Below are positions 37,009-45,404 of a stretch of DNA of 52,774 bases, piece by piece (position 1 is the first letter of the stretch; each line of letters begins with the position of its first letter). This DNA is from Bacteroidales bacterium UBA6366 (GTDB taxonomy: Bacteria > Bacteroidota > Bacteroidia > Bacteroidales > UBA932), in contig DJRG01000009.1 of NCBI GenBank assembly GCA_002438845.1, positions 1 to 52,774 on the forward strand, in the 5' to 3' direction. The notes under the pieces were generated by a model that was given only the letters and a program-made list of their open reading frames with translations, searched no databases and was not told where the DNA came from. The position numbers were made by a program, and so were the translations under genes.

Positions 37009-38679
37009 ATGAACGAATTCAAATTCGAATCAGTGAACAAGCTCCTGGAAGAAAGCTTCAGGAAGAATTGGGACAGGTTGGCGCTTTCCAACTACCAAGG
37101 CGTGAGCCTTTGCTACAGGGACGTGGCAAGACGTATCGAGAAACTTCACATCGCCTTCGAGAAATGCTTCCTGCACAAGGGCGACAAGGTGGCGATCTGC
37201 GCCCGCAACCAGGTCAACTGGGCGGTCAGTTTTCTGGCCACAATGACCTACGGAGCCGTGCCGGTGCCTATCTTGCACGAGTTCAAGCCCGGGAATATTC
37301 ATTACCTTGTGAATCATTCCGAGGCGAAGGTGCTCTTCGTGGACGATGTGGTCTGGGAAGGACTCAGCGCCGACGAGATGCCCGGATTGTTCGCTGTCGT
37401 GCGGATCAACACGTTCCAGCTGCTATATTCAAAGGTGCCACGCATCACCGAAGCCAGGGAGCACATGAATGAATATTTCGGCAAGCGCCACCCGAACAGC
37501 TTCGAGCCTGAGGACCTCAACTATTACAAGGACTCGCCTAACGAGCTGGCTTTGATCAACTACACCTCCGGAAGTTCCGGTTTCTCGAAGGGTGTGATGA
37601 TCCCATACAGGGCCATCTGCTCGAACATCCAGTTCGCCAGGCACGTCCTCAGCGAACTGGACAACCACACCAACGTGGTCGCGATGCTTCCGTCCGCCCA
37701 CATGTACGGAATGATGTTCGAGTTCCTCTTCGAAATGAGCATCGGCGCGCACGTGCATTTCCTGACCAGGGTTCCAAGCCCGAAGATCATCATGCAGGCG
37801 CTCGCCGAGGTCAAGCCGAACATCATCATCGCCGTGCCTCTGATCATCGAGAAAGTCTACAAATCCAAGCTCCAGAAACTTGTTGAGAAAGGAACGGTCA
37901 AGACATTGCTGAAGGTTCCGGTCATCGACAAGATGATCCAGAAGAAAATCTGCGGAGAGCTTGTGAGCGCTTTCGGCGGCAACTTCATAGAGGTCATCAT
38001 GGGAGGCGCCGCTTTCAACAAAGAGATCGAGAAGTTCTTCTGGGACATCGCCTTCCCTTACACCGTAGGCTACGGAATGACCGAATGCGCCCCTATCATC
38101 ACCTACGCCCACTACAACGACAAGAGGCTCTACTCCTGCGGAAAGGCTGCGCTGAACATGGAGATCAGAATTGACTCCTCCGATCCGGAGAACATCGAGG
38201 GCGAGATTCAGGTTCACGGGCCGAACACAGCCTTGGGCTACTTCAAGAACGAGGAGGCGACCAAGGATCTCTTCACTGAGGACGGTTGGCTCAGGACCGG
38301 AGACATGGGTGTCATCGACAAGGAAGGATTCCTTTACATCAGAGGACGTTCCAAGTGCATGATTCTCGGACCTAACGGCCAGAATATTTATCCGGAGGAG
38401 CTTGAGTCCGTGATCAATTCATTCGCCTACGTGGTAGACTCCCTCGTCATCGAGGACAATGGAGGTCTGACGGCTCTCGTCTACCCGGACTACCATCAGG
38501 CCGAACTGGACGGAATGAACCGCGAGGATCTTGAGAAGACTCTTAGAGGGCAGCTCCCAGAGATGAACAAGGAGATTCCTAACTACGCTCAGATCAAGAA
38601 GATCGAGTTTATGCCGGAGGACTTTGAGAGGACTCCTAAGCGCAGCATCAAGAGATACCTCTACCAGAGAAACAAATAA
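37009..38679 (+). CDS. AMP-forming acyl-CoA synthetase (long-chain fatty acid--CoA ligase type)
   Basis: A 556-residue adenylate-forming enzyme. The phosphate-binding loop is YTSGSSGFSKG (185-195). GYGMTECAPII and TGDMGVIDKEG, then RGRSKCMILGPNGQNIYPEELE, are the standard downstream motifs, with the catalytic Lys expected near the C-terminus (KRSIKRYL). It activates a carboxylic acid, probably a fatty acid, as acyl-AMP then acyl-CoA; chain-length preference is not readable. The ATG at 37009 is used; an upstream in-frame start would overlap the preceding gene. The stop TAA overlaps the next ATG (TAATG). Confidence 0.9.
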   Translation: MNEFKFESVNKLLEESFRKNWDRLALSNYQGVSLCYRDVARRIEKLHIAFEKCFLHKGDKVAICARNQVNWAVSFLATMTYGAVPVPILHEFKPGNIHYLVNHSEAKVLFVDDVVWEGLSADEMPGLFAVVRINTFQLLYSKVPRITEAREHMNEYFGKRHPNSFEPEDLNYYKDSPNELALINYTSGSSGFSKGVMIPYRAICSNIQFARHVLSELDNHTNVVAMLPSAHMYGMMFEFLFEMSIGAHVHFLTRVPSPKIIMQALAEVKPNIIIAVPLIIEKVYKSKLQKLVEKGTVKTLLKVPVIDKMIQKKICGELVSAFGGNFIEVIMGGAAFNKEIEKFFWDIAFPYTVGYGMTECAPIITYAHYNDKRLYSCGKAALNMEIRIDSSDPENIEGEIQVHGPNTALGYFKNEEATKDLFTEDGWLRTGDMGVIDKEGFLYIRGRSKCMILGPNGQNIYPEELESVINSFAYVVDSLVIEDNGGLTALVYPDYHQAELDGMNREDLEKTLRGQLPEMNKEIPNYAQIKKIEFMPEDFERTPKRSIKRYLYQRNK

Positions 38680-39083
38680 TGGAGAAATTCGATCAGCGAT
38701 ACCTTGAGATGGCCGAGATCTGGGCCAAGAATTCCTACTGCAAGAGACGGCAGGTGGGAGCGATCTTGGTAAAGGACAGGATGATCATCTCTGACGGCTA
38801 CAACGGGACCCCTTCCGGCTTCGAGAATGTCTGCGAGGACGAAAACGGAGCCACAAAGCCGTACGTCCTCCATGCGGAGGCCAACGCCATCACCAAGGTG
38901 GCCAAATCAGGCAACAGCAGCCTTGGAGCGACACTTTTCGTGACAGCCTCGCCTTGCATCGAATGTTCGAAACTGATCATCCAGGCAGGCATCAGAAGAG
39001 TCGTCTACAAGGATGAGTACCGTCTCACTGACGGGGTGGACCTGCTCCGCAAGGCAGGAATCGAAGTCGAAAAAATAGATTAG
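38679..39083 (+). CDS. comEB: dCMP deaminase-type cytidine/deoxycytidylate deaminase
   Basis: A 134-residue zinc enzyme. The HAE motif (H65, E67) and PCIEC (C93, C96) give the complete zinc site and proton shuttle. It deaminates dCMP to dUMP, feeding thymidylate synthesis. The start overlaps the stop of the upstream synthetase by one base, and the S41 protease gene begins one base after its stop. This tight packing shows an operon. Confidence 0.92.
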   Translation: MEKFDQRYLEMAEIWAKNSYCKRRQVGAILVKDRMIISDGYNGTPSGFENVCEDENGATKPYVLHAEANAITKVAKSGNSSLGATLFVTASPCIECSKLIIQAGIRRVVYKDEYRLTDGVDLLRKAGIEVEKID

Positions 39084-39084
39084 A

Positions 39085-40686
39085 ATGAAACGAATATCTT
39101 CCGTATGGATCGCTGTTCTGGGAATAGCCGTGGGGGCGCTCGCCGTGCTGTCCTACAATGCCTACACCCAGAAAAAGGCGATGCTTCGCATACAGTATCA
39201 GGATTGGCGGAAGCTGAACCTTATCCTTGACCAGATTGACAGGAACTACGTCGACACGATAGATGTGGAAAAAGTCACCGACGCGGCGATCACGGCCGCG
39301 TTGGCTGAGCTTGATCCGCATTCTGTCTACATGCCGCCGGTGGAACTGACCGAGGCCGAAACCGATCTGGCCGGCAATTTTGACGGCATCGGAATCCAGT
39401 TCAACGTCCCGAACGACACCGCGATCGTGCTTGAGGTCATTCCTGGGGGCCCTTCCGAAAAAGTCGGGCTGCAGCAAGGAGACCGAATCCTCAAGGTCGG
39501 GGACAAGGACATAGCCGGAGTGAAATTTCCTCAGGACAGCATGGTCCGCAGGATGAAAGGCCCGGCGGGGACAAAGGTCACTGTGACTGTCGGAAGAGGG
39601 GACGAGGTGATCCCGTTTGAAATCACCAGAGGGAAGATTCCTATGCACTGCGTGGACGCATCCTTTATGATCAACGACACGACCGGCTACATCAAGCTCT
39701 CCAAGTTCTCCAGAACGACATTTTCCGAGTTCTCCCAAGCCAGCGCGGGGCTGCTCGAAAAGGGTATGAGGAAATTGATCTTCGACCTGCGCGACAACAC
39801 CGGAGGATATTTCGATCAGGCGCTGCTGCTCAGCGACATGTTCCTCAAGAAAGGTGACGAGATCGTCTATATGCAGGGACTGCACCGCAAGAAGGACGAC
39901 TACAAGGCCGACGGCAAGGGCATCCTTCAGGACATTGGCCTGACAGTGCTGATCAACGAGTCCACGGCCTCCTCAAGCGAGATTTTCGCCGGAGCCATGC
40001 AGGACAACGACAGAGGCGTCATCATGGGGCGCCGGTCATTCGGCAAGGGACTTGTGCAGGAACCTGTCTATTTCAGTGACGGTTCAGGGGTGCGTCTCAC
40101 GGTGGCGAGGTTCTACACGCCATCGGGACGTTGCATACAGAAGCCATATTCAGAAGACTACCAGTACGACATCTACAAGCGCTACGCCGACGGTGAGATG
40201 TACGACGCGGACAGCATCAAGGTGGACTCCACAGCGGCCTACAAGACCGTGGGCGGCAGGACGGTCTACGGAGGAGGCGGGATCATCCCGGACGTGTTCG
40301 TGCCGGTTGACACCACCAGAGCCACTAAATTCTTCATCGCCTGCAACAAGAAAGCGACCCAAATGCGTTTTGCCTCGGCGATGTTCGACAGGTACAAAGG
40401 CACTCTCTCCACCATCAGCGACTACAAGGAGCTTAACAACTTCCTCGACAGGCTGAGCCTTCCTTCCGCCTTCCGGGAATATGCCTCCACGAAAGACGGC
40501 ATCACCTGCACGCAAAAAGAATGGGAAGAGACTTCTGAATATCTCCTCCCACAACTCCGTGCCCTTGTCGGGCGGTATTCCAGACTTGGCGAGAACGCCT
40601 TCTACAAGATGTACCTCAACGTGGATCCGACGCTGAGGAAAGCTATTGAATCGGACTCACGTAATCTTTTACATCCTGCCCGCTGA
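39085..40686 (+). CDS. ctpA: S41-family C-terminal processing protease with PDZ domain
   Basis: A 533-residue envelope protease with an N-terminal hydrophobic anchor (about 7-24), a PDZ domain (about 95-180, GIGIQFNVPNDTAIVLEVIPGG) and an S41 catalytic domain. The Ser/Lys dyad is S296 in STASSSE and K321 in RRSFGKG, separated by 25 residues as in CtpB. It degrades or trims periplasmic proteins from the C-terminus. The last 44 bp overlap the 3' end of the convergent sigma-54 regulator gene. Confidence 0.93.
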   Translation: MKRISSVWIAVLGIAVGALAVLSYNAYTQKKAMLRIQYQDWRKLNLILDQIDRNYVDTIDVEKVTDAAITAALAELDPHSVYMPPVELTEAETDLAGNFDGIGIQFNVPNDTAIVLEVIPGGPSEKVGLQQGDRILKVGDKDIAGVKFPQDSMVRRMKGPAGTKVTVTVGRGDEVIPFEITRGKIPMHCVDASFMINDTTGYIKLSKFSRTTFSEFSQASAGLLEKGMRKLIFDLRDNTGGYFDQALLLSDMFLKKGDEIVYMQGLHRKKDDYKADGKGILQDIGLTVLINESTASSSEIFAGAMQDNDRGVIMGRRSFGKGLVQEPVYFSDGSGVRLTVARFYTPSGRCIQKPYSEDYQYDIYKRYADGEMYDADSIKVDSTAAYKTVGGRTVYGGGGIIPDVFVPVDTTRATKFFIACNKKATQMRFASAMFDRYKGTLSTISDYKELNNFLDRLSLPSAFREYASTKDGITCTQKEWEETSEYLLPQLRALVGRYSRLGENAFYKMYLNVDPTLRKAIESDSRNLLHPAR

Positions 40687-41800
40687 CAGGATTGCCTCCA
40701 AGAATCATCAGACGCTCCACGACATTGCGGAGCTCCCTGATGTTTCCGGTCCAAGATTTCTCCTGAAGCAACTGAATCGCTTCGGGAGAAAATGTTTTCA
40801 CAGGCATCCCGGACTCGGTACTGATCTGATTGACAAAATATTCAGCCAAAAGAGGTATGTCTGATTTCCTTTCGTCCAGCGAAGGGACCTTGATGACAAT
40901 GACGCTGAGACGATGGTAAAGGTCTTCCCTAAAATTACCCTTGGCGATCTCATCCTGAAGATTTTTGTTCGTGGCCGCCACGACTCTGACATCCACGATG
41001 ATGTCCTTGTCGCTGCCGACCCTTGAGAGTTTTTTCTCCTGAAGGACACGCAGCACCTTCGCCTGCGCGGCAAGGCTCATGTCACCGATCTCGTCCAGAA
41101 ACAGGGTCCCGCCGTCTGCCTGCTCAAACTTGCCCTTGTGCTGCTTGATGGCCGAGGTGAACGCCCCTTTCTCATGGCCGAACAACTCGCTCTCAATCAG
41201 CTCAGAGGGAATCGCGGCACAGTTCACCTCGATGTATGGCATCGCGCTGCGGGCGCTCTGCTCATGAAGGCTCCTCGCCACCAATTCCTTACCGGAGCCG
41301 TTAGGGCCGACAATCAGCACACGGGCATCGGTAGGGGCGACCTTGGAGATGATGTCGCGCACATGCTTGATCGGCTCGGACTCCCCTATCATCCTCTGGC
41401 CATAGACCTTTTTCTTCAAGCTCTTGTTCTCGGAGATGATGGTAGCCTTCTCGGAGGCATTCTTGATGGTTATCAAAATTCTGTTCAGATCCAAAGGCTT
41501 CTGGATGAAGTCGAAAGCCCCCTTCTTGATGCACTCGACAGCTGTCTCGATGTCCCCGTGGCCTGAAATCATTACGACTGCGGAATCAACGCCCTCGGCC
41601 ATCATCTTGTCCAGAACTTCGGTACCGTCCATCCCAGGCATCTTGATGTCGCAGAAGATCACGTTGTACCTTTCCTTGTCCACCATCGCAAGGGCGGTCA
41701 TTCCGTCCTCGGCCACATCCACGTCATAACCCTCGTCTCCAAGAATCTCTTTCAGGGAGTTCCTGATGGACCTCTCATCATCAACAATCAATATCTTCAT
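40643..41800 (-). CDS. NtrC-family sigma-54-dependent response regulator without a HTH domain
   Basis: A 385-residue regulator. The receiver domain (about 1-120) has phospho-acceptor D51 in FCDIKMPGMDG. The AAA+ domain has Walker A GPNGSGKE (165-172), Walker B GGTLFLDEIGD (230-240) and an R-finger region NIRELRN. The sigma-54-contacting loop reads GAFTSA (212-217) instead of GAFTGA. The protein stops just after the AAA+ lid (DVKDYVSPIQ), so the usual C-terminal Fis-type DNA-binding helix is missing. The stop is embedded in the 3' end of the convergent protease gene. No sensor kinase is adjacent. Confidence 0.88.
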   Translation of the reverse strand: MKILIVDDERSIRNSLKEILGDEGYDVDVAEDGMTALAMVDKERYNVIFCDIKMPGMDGTEVLDKMMAEGVDSAVVMISGHGDIETAVECIKKGAFDFIQKPLDLNRILITIKNASEKATIISENKSLKKKVYGQRMIGESEPIKHVRDIISKVAPTDARVLIVGPNGSGKELVARSLHEQSARSAMPYIEVNCAAIPSELIESELFGHEKGAFTSAIKQHKGKFEQADGGTLFLDEIGDMSLAAQAKVLRVLQEKKLSRVGSDKDIIVDVRVVAATNKNLQDEIAKGNFREDLYHRLSVIVIKVPSLDERKSDIPLLAEYFVNQISTESGMPVKTFSPEAIQLLQEKSWTGNIRELRNVVERLMILGGNPVSGQDVKDYVSPIQ

Positions 41801-41927
41801 AGAAATTTGTCTTTATTCACGTTCGCTTTTCCGACATTACAAGCGGGAAACCAAGGCAAAACGCAGTACAAATATCGGACAAAATTCTTTCTTTGGGAAA
41901 TGAAAAGGAATTTTACATAAAAATTGA

Positions 41928-41935
41928 TAATTTTG
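41928..41935 (+). promoter_or_regulatory. -7 promoter box TAATTTTG almost touching the cmk start codon
   Basis: TAnnTTTG match ending 4 nt before the ATG at 41940. The start is fixed by the conserved N-terminus, so the transcript would be nearly leaderless. Confidence 0.6.
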
Positions 41936-41939
41936 CCGT

Positions 41940-42626
41940 ATGAAACTACCTGACATCATCATAGCCATCGACGGCTACTCATCAACAGGCAAGAGCACCC
42001 TTGCCAAACTGATAGCTGAACATTTCGGATTCCTTTACCTGGACTCCGGAGCGCTCTACCGTGGAGTGACCCTGTACGCCATCGAGAGAGGCCTCATCGG
42101 GAAGGACGGAATCATTGACGAGTCCAGCCTCAAGGCAGCCCTGCCGGAACTGGATCTCGATTTCAAGACCGGAGGAACTTTCATCGGGGGGAGATGCGTG
42201 GAAAAAGAGATCCGCACCCTTGAGGTATCAAGCCACGTCAGCCCGGTCTCGGCGATCCCTTTTGTCAGGGAATATGTCGACGAGCGTCTGCATGCGTTCG
42301 GGCGCAGGAAAAGGGTCGTGATGGACGGACGGGACATCGGCACGACTGTGTTCCCGGACGCCGAGGTGAAGATATTCATGACAGCCAGCGACGAGGTCAG
42401 GGCACGCAGGCGCTTCGATGAGATGAAAGCCAAAGGTCAGGAGCCGACGATGGAGGACGTGATGAAGAACCTGCGGGAAAGGGACTACATTGATTCGCAT
42501 CGTGAGGTTTCCCCTCTTTCCAGGGCCGCCGACGCTTTCGTGTTGGACAACTCGGACATGAACCTGCACGAGGAACTTGTTTGGTTCCAGGGACTTGCAC
42601 AAGGGCGTTTCGGAATTCTGGAGTAG
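41940..42626 (+). CDS. cmk: Cytidylate kinase
   Basis: A 228-residue CMP/dCMP kinase. P-loop GYSSTGKST (12-20), in the SSTGKS form common in Bacteroidetes. YLDSGALYRGVTLYAI, VVMDGRDIGTTVFPDAEVKI and RRRFDEMKAKG are characteristic. It makes CDP/dCDP for nucleic acid synthesis. It is followed 4 bp later by ispH, so the two are co-transcribed; the link of cmk with ispH recurs in Bacteroidales. Confidence 0.95.
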   Translation: MKLPDIIIAIDGYSSTGKSTLAKLIAEHFGFLYLDSGALYRGVTLYAIERGLIGKDGIIDESSLKAALPELDLDFKTGGTFIGGRCVEKEIRTLEVSSHVSPVSAIPFVREYVDERLHAFGRRKRVVMDGRDIGTTVFPDAEVKIFMTASDEVRARRRFDEMKAKGQEPTMEDVMKNLRERDYIDSHREVSPLSRAADAFVLDNSDMNLHEELVWFQGLAQGRFGILE

Positions 42627-42630
42627 AGCG

Positions 42631-43578
42631 ATGAATCTTCAGGTCGAGATAGAGAAGCATTCCGGCTTCTGCGGAGGGGTGATCAGGGCGATCAGCCGTG
42701 CCGAAAAATTTCTTGAGGAGCATCTCGGGGAGACGCTGTACTCATTGGGAGCGATTGTCCACAATGAGGCGGAACTGCGGCGGCTCGGAGAGAAAGGGCT
42801 TGTCACGATCGACAAAAGTGGACTTATGAATATCCCCACGCCGTCATCCGAGACCCTTCTCATCCGCGCGCACGGGGAGCCGCCGCAGACATATTCATTG
42901 GCGTCAAAGCTTGGCATGGCAGTCATCGATTGCACCTGCCCCGTGGTTCTGAGGCTTCAGAAGAGCATCCGGGAGGCTTACGAGAGGGTCAAGCCGGCGG
43001 GAGGGCAGATCATCATCTTCGGGAAGATCGGCCATGCCGAGGTGCTCGGGTTGTTGGGGCAGGTCGGGGGCGACGCCATCGTTATCGAGAACATCGGGAT
43101 GCTTCGCTCCGCCCTTGATGACGGCATCATCCGGACCGATTGTCCGGTAGAGATCTTCTCCCAGACCACCAAGAGTCCGGTGGAATATTCCCTGATCTGC
43201 AAGGTGCTTTCGGAGGCGCTTCGACAGGCTCAGCGACCGCTAAAAACTGAGACTTTCGATGGAGAGACAGTATATGGTCAGGCCAGTCTGACAGTTCACC
43301 ACACAATCTGCTCTCAGGTGGCGTCACGGCATGAGGAACTGGCAGAATTAGCGTCGAAGCACGATGTCATCATCTTTGTGTCAGGTGCTTCCAGTTCCAA
43401 CGGCAAGGTGCTTTTCGACCTATGCAAGTCCAAGAATCCTCGCACCTATCATATTTCAGAGCCTTCGGAATTGATGCCGGATTGGTTCCAGGACGGAGAC
43501 AAGGTCGGGATCTGCGGCGCGACCTCCACACCCGGATGGCTTCTGGAGCAGGTCGTGGAATCCATTATTAGATTTTGA
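42631..43578 (+). CDS. ispH: 4-hydroxy-3-methylbut-2-enyl diphosphate reductase
   Basis: A 315-residue iron-sulfur enzyme, last step of the MEP isoprenoid pathway, producing IPP and DMAPP. The three cluster cysteines are C14 (GFCGGV), C103 (CTCPVV) and C227 (HTICSQV). The HGEPP and SGASSSNGK motifs are present. A copy of the dispersed palindrome lies in frame at residues about 195-203 (ALRQAQRPLK), between the second and third cysteines, lengthening the loop just before HTIC. The ATG at 42631 is used. It lies 4 bp after cmk. Confidence 0.94.
   Translation: MNLQVEIEKHSGFCGGVIRAISRAEKFLEEHLGETLYSLGAIVHNEAELRRLGEKGLVTIDKSGLMNIPTPSSETLLIRAHGEPPQTYSLASKLGMAVIDCTCPVVLRLQKSIREAYERVKPAGGQIIIFGKIGHAEVLGLLGQVGGDAIVIENIGMLRSALDDGIIRTDCPVEIFSQTTKSPVEYSLICKVLSEALRQAQRPLKTETFDGETVYGQASLTVHHTICSQVASRHEELAELASKHDVIIFVSGASSSNGKVLFDLCKSKNPRTYHISEPSELMPDWFQDGDKVGICGATSTPGWLLEQVVESIIRF
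43214..43238 (+). repeat. Copy of the dispersed palindrome inside ispH
   Basis: CGCTTCGACAGGCTCAGCGACC (in part) occurs from 43217. It is read in frame as part of ALRQAQRP. The outer left arm is degenerate, but the loop and right arm are identical to the intergenic copies. Confidence 0.8.
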
Positions 43579-43582
43579 GCCA

Positions 43583-43666
43583 CCGGTCGCTTCGGCAGGC
43601 TCAGCGACCAAACAATTCAAATTCGGACTTCCACACCGCGGTCGCTGAGCCTGCCGAAGCGACCGG
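43583..43666 (+). repeat. Perfect inverted pair of the dispersed palindrome
   Basis: Two copies, 43585-43609 and 43640-43664, are exact reverse complements (GGTCGCT...AGCGACC arms, loop TCGGCAGGCTC). The match extends by 2 bp outside. Together they make a 27-bp hairpin with a 30-nt loop just after the ispH stop. No T-run follows. Confidence 0.9.
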
Positions 43667-43716
43667 ACTGTCCGGACAAATATTCATCGGCAATCGGCTG
43701 GCCGCCGAAAGAATTT

Positions 43717-43748
43717 TTTGCAGGAATTTCCACAAATAGTTAACTTTG
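43717..43748 (+). promoter_or_regulatory. Complete Bacteroidetes-type promoter for efp
   Basis: -33 box TTTG (43717-43720), 20-bp spacer and -7 box TAACTTTG (43741-43748). The best promoter match in the window, 100 bp before the efp ATG, giving a leader of about 95 nt. Confidence 0.85.
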
Positions 43749-43848
43749 CGGACGAATTGATTGCGCATCAATCTTTTGAAATCCAAACCCTAAGGATTAT
43801 CCGGGTTGAGGCGGGATTTTAACGATTAACAAATTCATTACATATTTT

Positions 43849-44415
43849 ATGGCAACAACAGCAGATTTTAAGAACGGCCTTTATATCAGCTACAACGGCA
43901 AGCCTTGCCAGGTAGTCTATTTCCAGCATGTTAAGCCTGGAAAGGGTCCGGCATTCGTGAAGACAAAACTTCGCAACCTTGAGAACGGAAGAATTCTTGA
44001 GAACACCTTCACAGCAGGCATGAAGATCGACGTCATCAACGTTGAGAGACGTCCTTACCAGTTCCTTTACTCAGACGAGGACGGGTTCAACTTCATGCAC
44101 GAGGAGACCTACGAGCAGATCCATCTGCCTCACGACGTGGTAGACAACGCCGACCTCATGAAGGAAGGACAGCATGTCGAGATGATGTTCGTCACCGAGC
44201 CTGAGGAGAAGTGCCTTACCTGCGAGCTTCCTACCTATGTTACCCTTGAGGTGACCTACACCGAGCCTGCCGTAAAGGGCAACACCGCCTCTACCAGCGC
44301 TTTAAAGGAATGCACCCTTGAGACCGGCGCCAAGATCATGGTTCCTCTCTTCATCAACCAGGGCGACAAGATCACAGTCAACACCACCGACCGCTCCTAC
44401 GGCCAGAGAGTGTAA
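43849..44415 (+). CDS. efp: Translation elongation factor P
   Basis: A 188-residue three-beta-barrel protein that relieves ribosome stalling at proline runs. The N-terminal KOW-like domain has the tip loop PGKGPAF with the modifiable Lys at K32. The segment TAGMKIDVINVERRPYQFLY is typical of the Bacteroidetes type, and the C-terminal domain ends in the conserved ITVNTTDRSYGQRV. Monocistronic, with a strong promoter and a strong terminator. No lysine-modification gene (epmA) is in the window. Confidence 0.96.
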   Translation: MATTADFKNGLYISYNGKPCQVVYFQHVKPGKGPAFVKTKLRNLENGRILENTFTAGMKIDVINVERRPYQFLYSDEDGFNFMHEETYEQIHLPHDVVDNADLMKEGQHVEMMFVTEPEEKCLTCELPTYVTLEVTYTEPAVKGNTASTSALKECTLETGAKIMVPLFINQGDKITVNTTDRSYGQRV

Positions 44416-44483
44416 GCGGCTTATAACGGACAGGCATCGCTCTGAAATCCACTCATGTGGATTCGGGCAGACTTCCAATTATA

Positions 44484-44520
44484 AAAGGATGACCAACAAG
44501 GCTTGTTGGTCATCCTTTAT
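44484..44520 (+). terminator. Strong intrinsic terminator after efp
   Basis: A perfect 17-bp stem AAAGGATGACCAACAAG / CTTGTTGGTCATCCTTT, separated by a single G at the centre, followed by ATGTAAAT. A-rich upstream, so it could work in both directions. Confidence 0.88.
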
Positions 44521-44529
44521 GTAAATAGG

Positions 44530-44613
44530 TTCGGGTGCGCAAAGTGATTTTATGCACCCCGAAACCAATTACAAAGTCACCTCGGGTGCAAGATAGCCCC
44601 TTCCGCACCCGAA
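44530..44613 (+). repeat. Nested inverted repeats built on CGGGTGC
   Basis: TTCGGGTGCG (44530-44539) pairs exactly with CGCACCCGAA (44604-44613). Inside, GCACCCCGAA (44554-44563) and TCGGGTGC (44582-44589) allow two alternative smaller hairpins. Four arms therefore give two mutually exclusive folds. Confidence 0.75.
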
Positions 44614-44920
44614 ATATAGAATGTCATGGGCTCTCGTCAAGGGCAAGTAGAGGCGGGGCATTATTACGTCTGCCACGAGCCGATGTCATTACGTATTTAC
44701 GAAACGCCTTCATGACAAAGCCGGTCTGAAGTGCCTGAAAAGCACATTCCCATGAAAATCTTGCACCTTTGTCCTTGTGTTTTTCAGCCAGATCTGGATT
44801 CCAGCGGCACAGACTCGACATGTGGCTGAAAGCCTTTTGTAAGATTCACTCCATCGATGTTCCCTCAGCGCTGTCCGTCCAGTGGGTTGCGCTCCGACCG
44901 TACAAAATACAGAAATCATG

Positions 44921-45007
44921 CGTTTGTCCAGCCAACAAGGCTTTCGCCGGACAAAACTGGACTAAGAACTGTTTTGTCCGGCAGGAATGGCCTTCCGTGG
45001 ACAAACG
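44921..45007 (+). repeat. Structured repeat with nested TTTGTCC arms, copy 1
   Basis: Outer arms CGTTTGTCCA (44921-44930) and TGGACAAACG (44998-45007) enclose inner arms CCGGACAAAAC and GTTTTGTCCGG. It shares GGCTTTCG, ACAAAAC, GTTTTGTCC and ACAAACG at matching spacing with the copy at 47841-47932. Confidence 0.8.
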
Positions 45008-45331
45008 GGAATTATTTCTTTGAATGATGATAGATTGACTATACTTCATTCCTCTAGATAAACAGACAATCCGAACAATTTGGAACTGGACGAAACACTG
45101 GTGCAAGAATTCTCCGAGTGCTGTTTGTGCGGTTGAAAGTTTTCCCTAAATTTGCGTTGCCGGAGTGATCCGGCTGTAAATACGGAAAGTGCGATCACTC
45201 GGTCCTCAATTGAAAATCTGACAGTTTTCCAACGAATAAGGGACACCCGGACAGCACTCTTTTCTTGTGTATCAAGCCAGGTCGGCACTGTAACGCCTTG
45301 GGCGCGCTCGACTGACCGGCATCATACATAG

Positions 45332-45404
45332 GTGTGGAGTTCCTTCGTTCTTCTTATTCGGGTTTTGTCAGAACCTTCAATTGAGAGAACGTGGAGTTCC
45401 ACAC
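45332..45404 (+). repeat. Short inverted/direct repeat pair upstream of the mosaic lipoprotein
   Basis: GTGTGGA (45332-45338) pairs with TCCACAC (45398-45404). In addition GTGGAGTTCC occurs directly at 45334-45343 and 45391-45400. The spacer of about 60 bp contains no promoter box. Confidence 0.5.

Noticed and set aside
44624..45288. Several open frames of 60-90 codons on both strands between efp and the lipoprotein gene.
   Set aside because: They overlap each other and the repeats, lack domain-like sequence and promoter support, and look like chance frames.
45332..45404. Short inverted repeats considered as an invertible promoter switch upstream of the mosaic lipoprotein.
   Set aside because: The spacer has no -7 box and no site-specific recombinase gene is in the window; the arms are only 7 bp.
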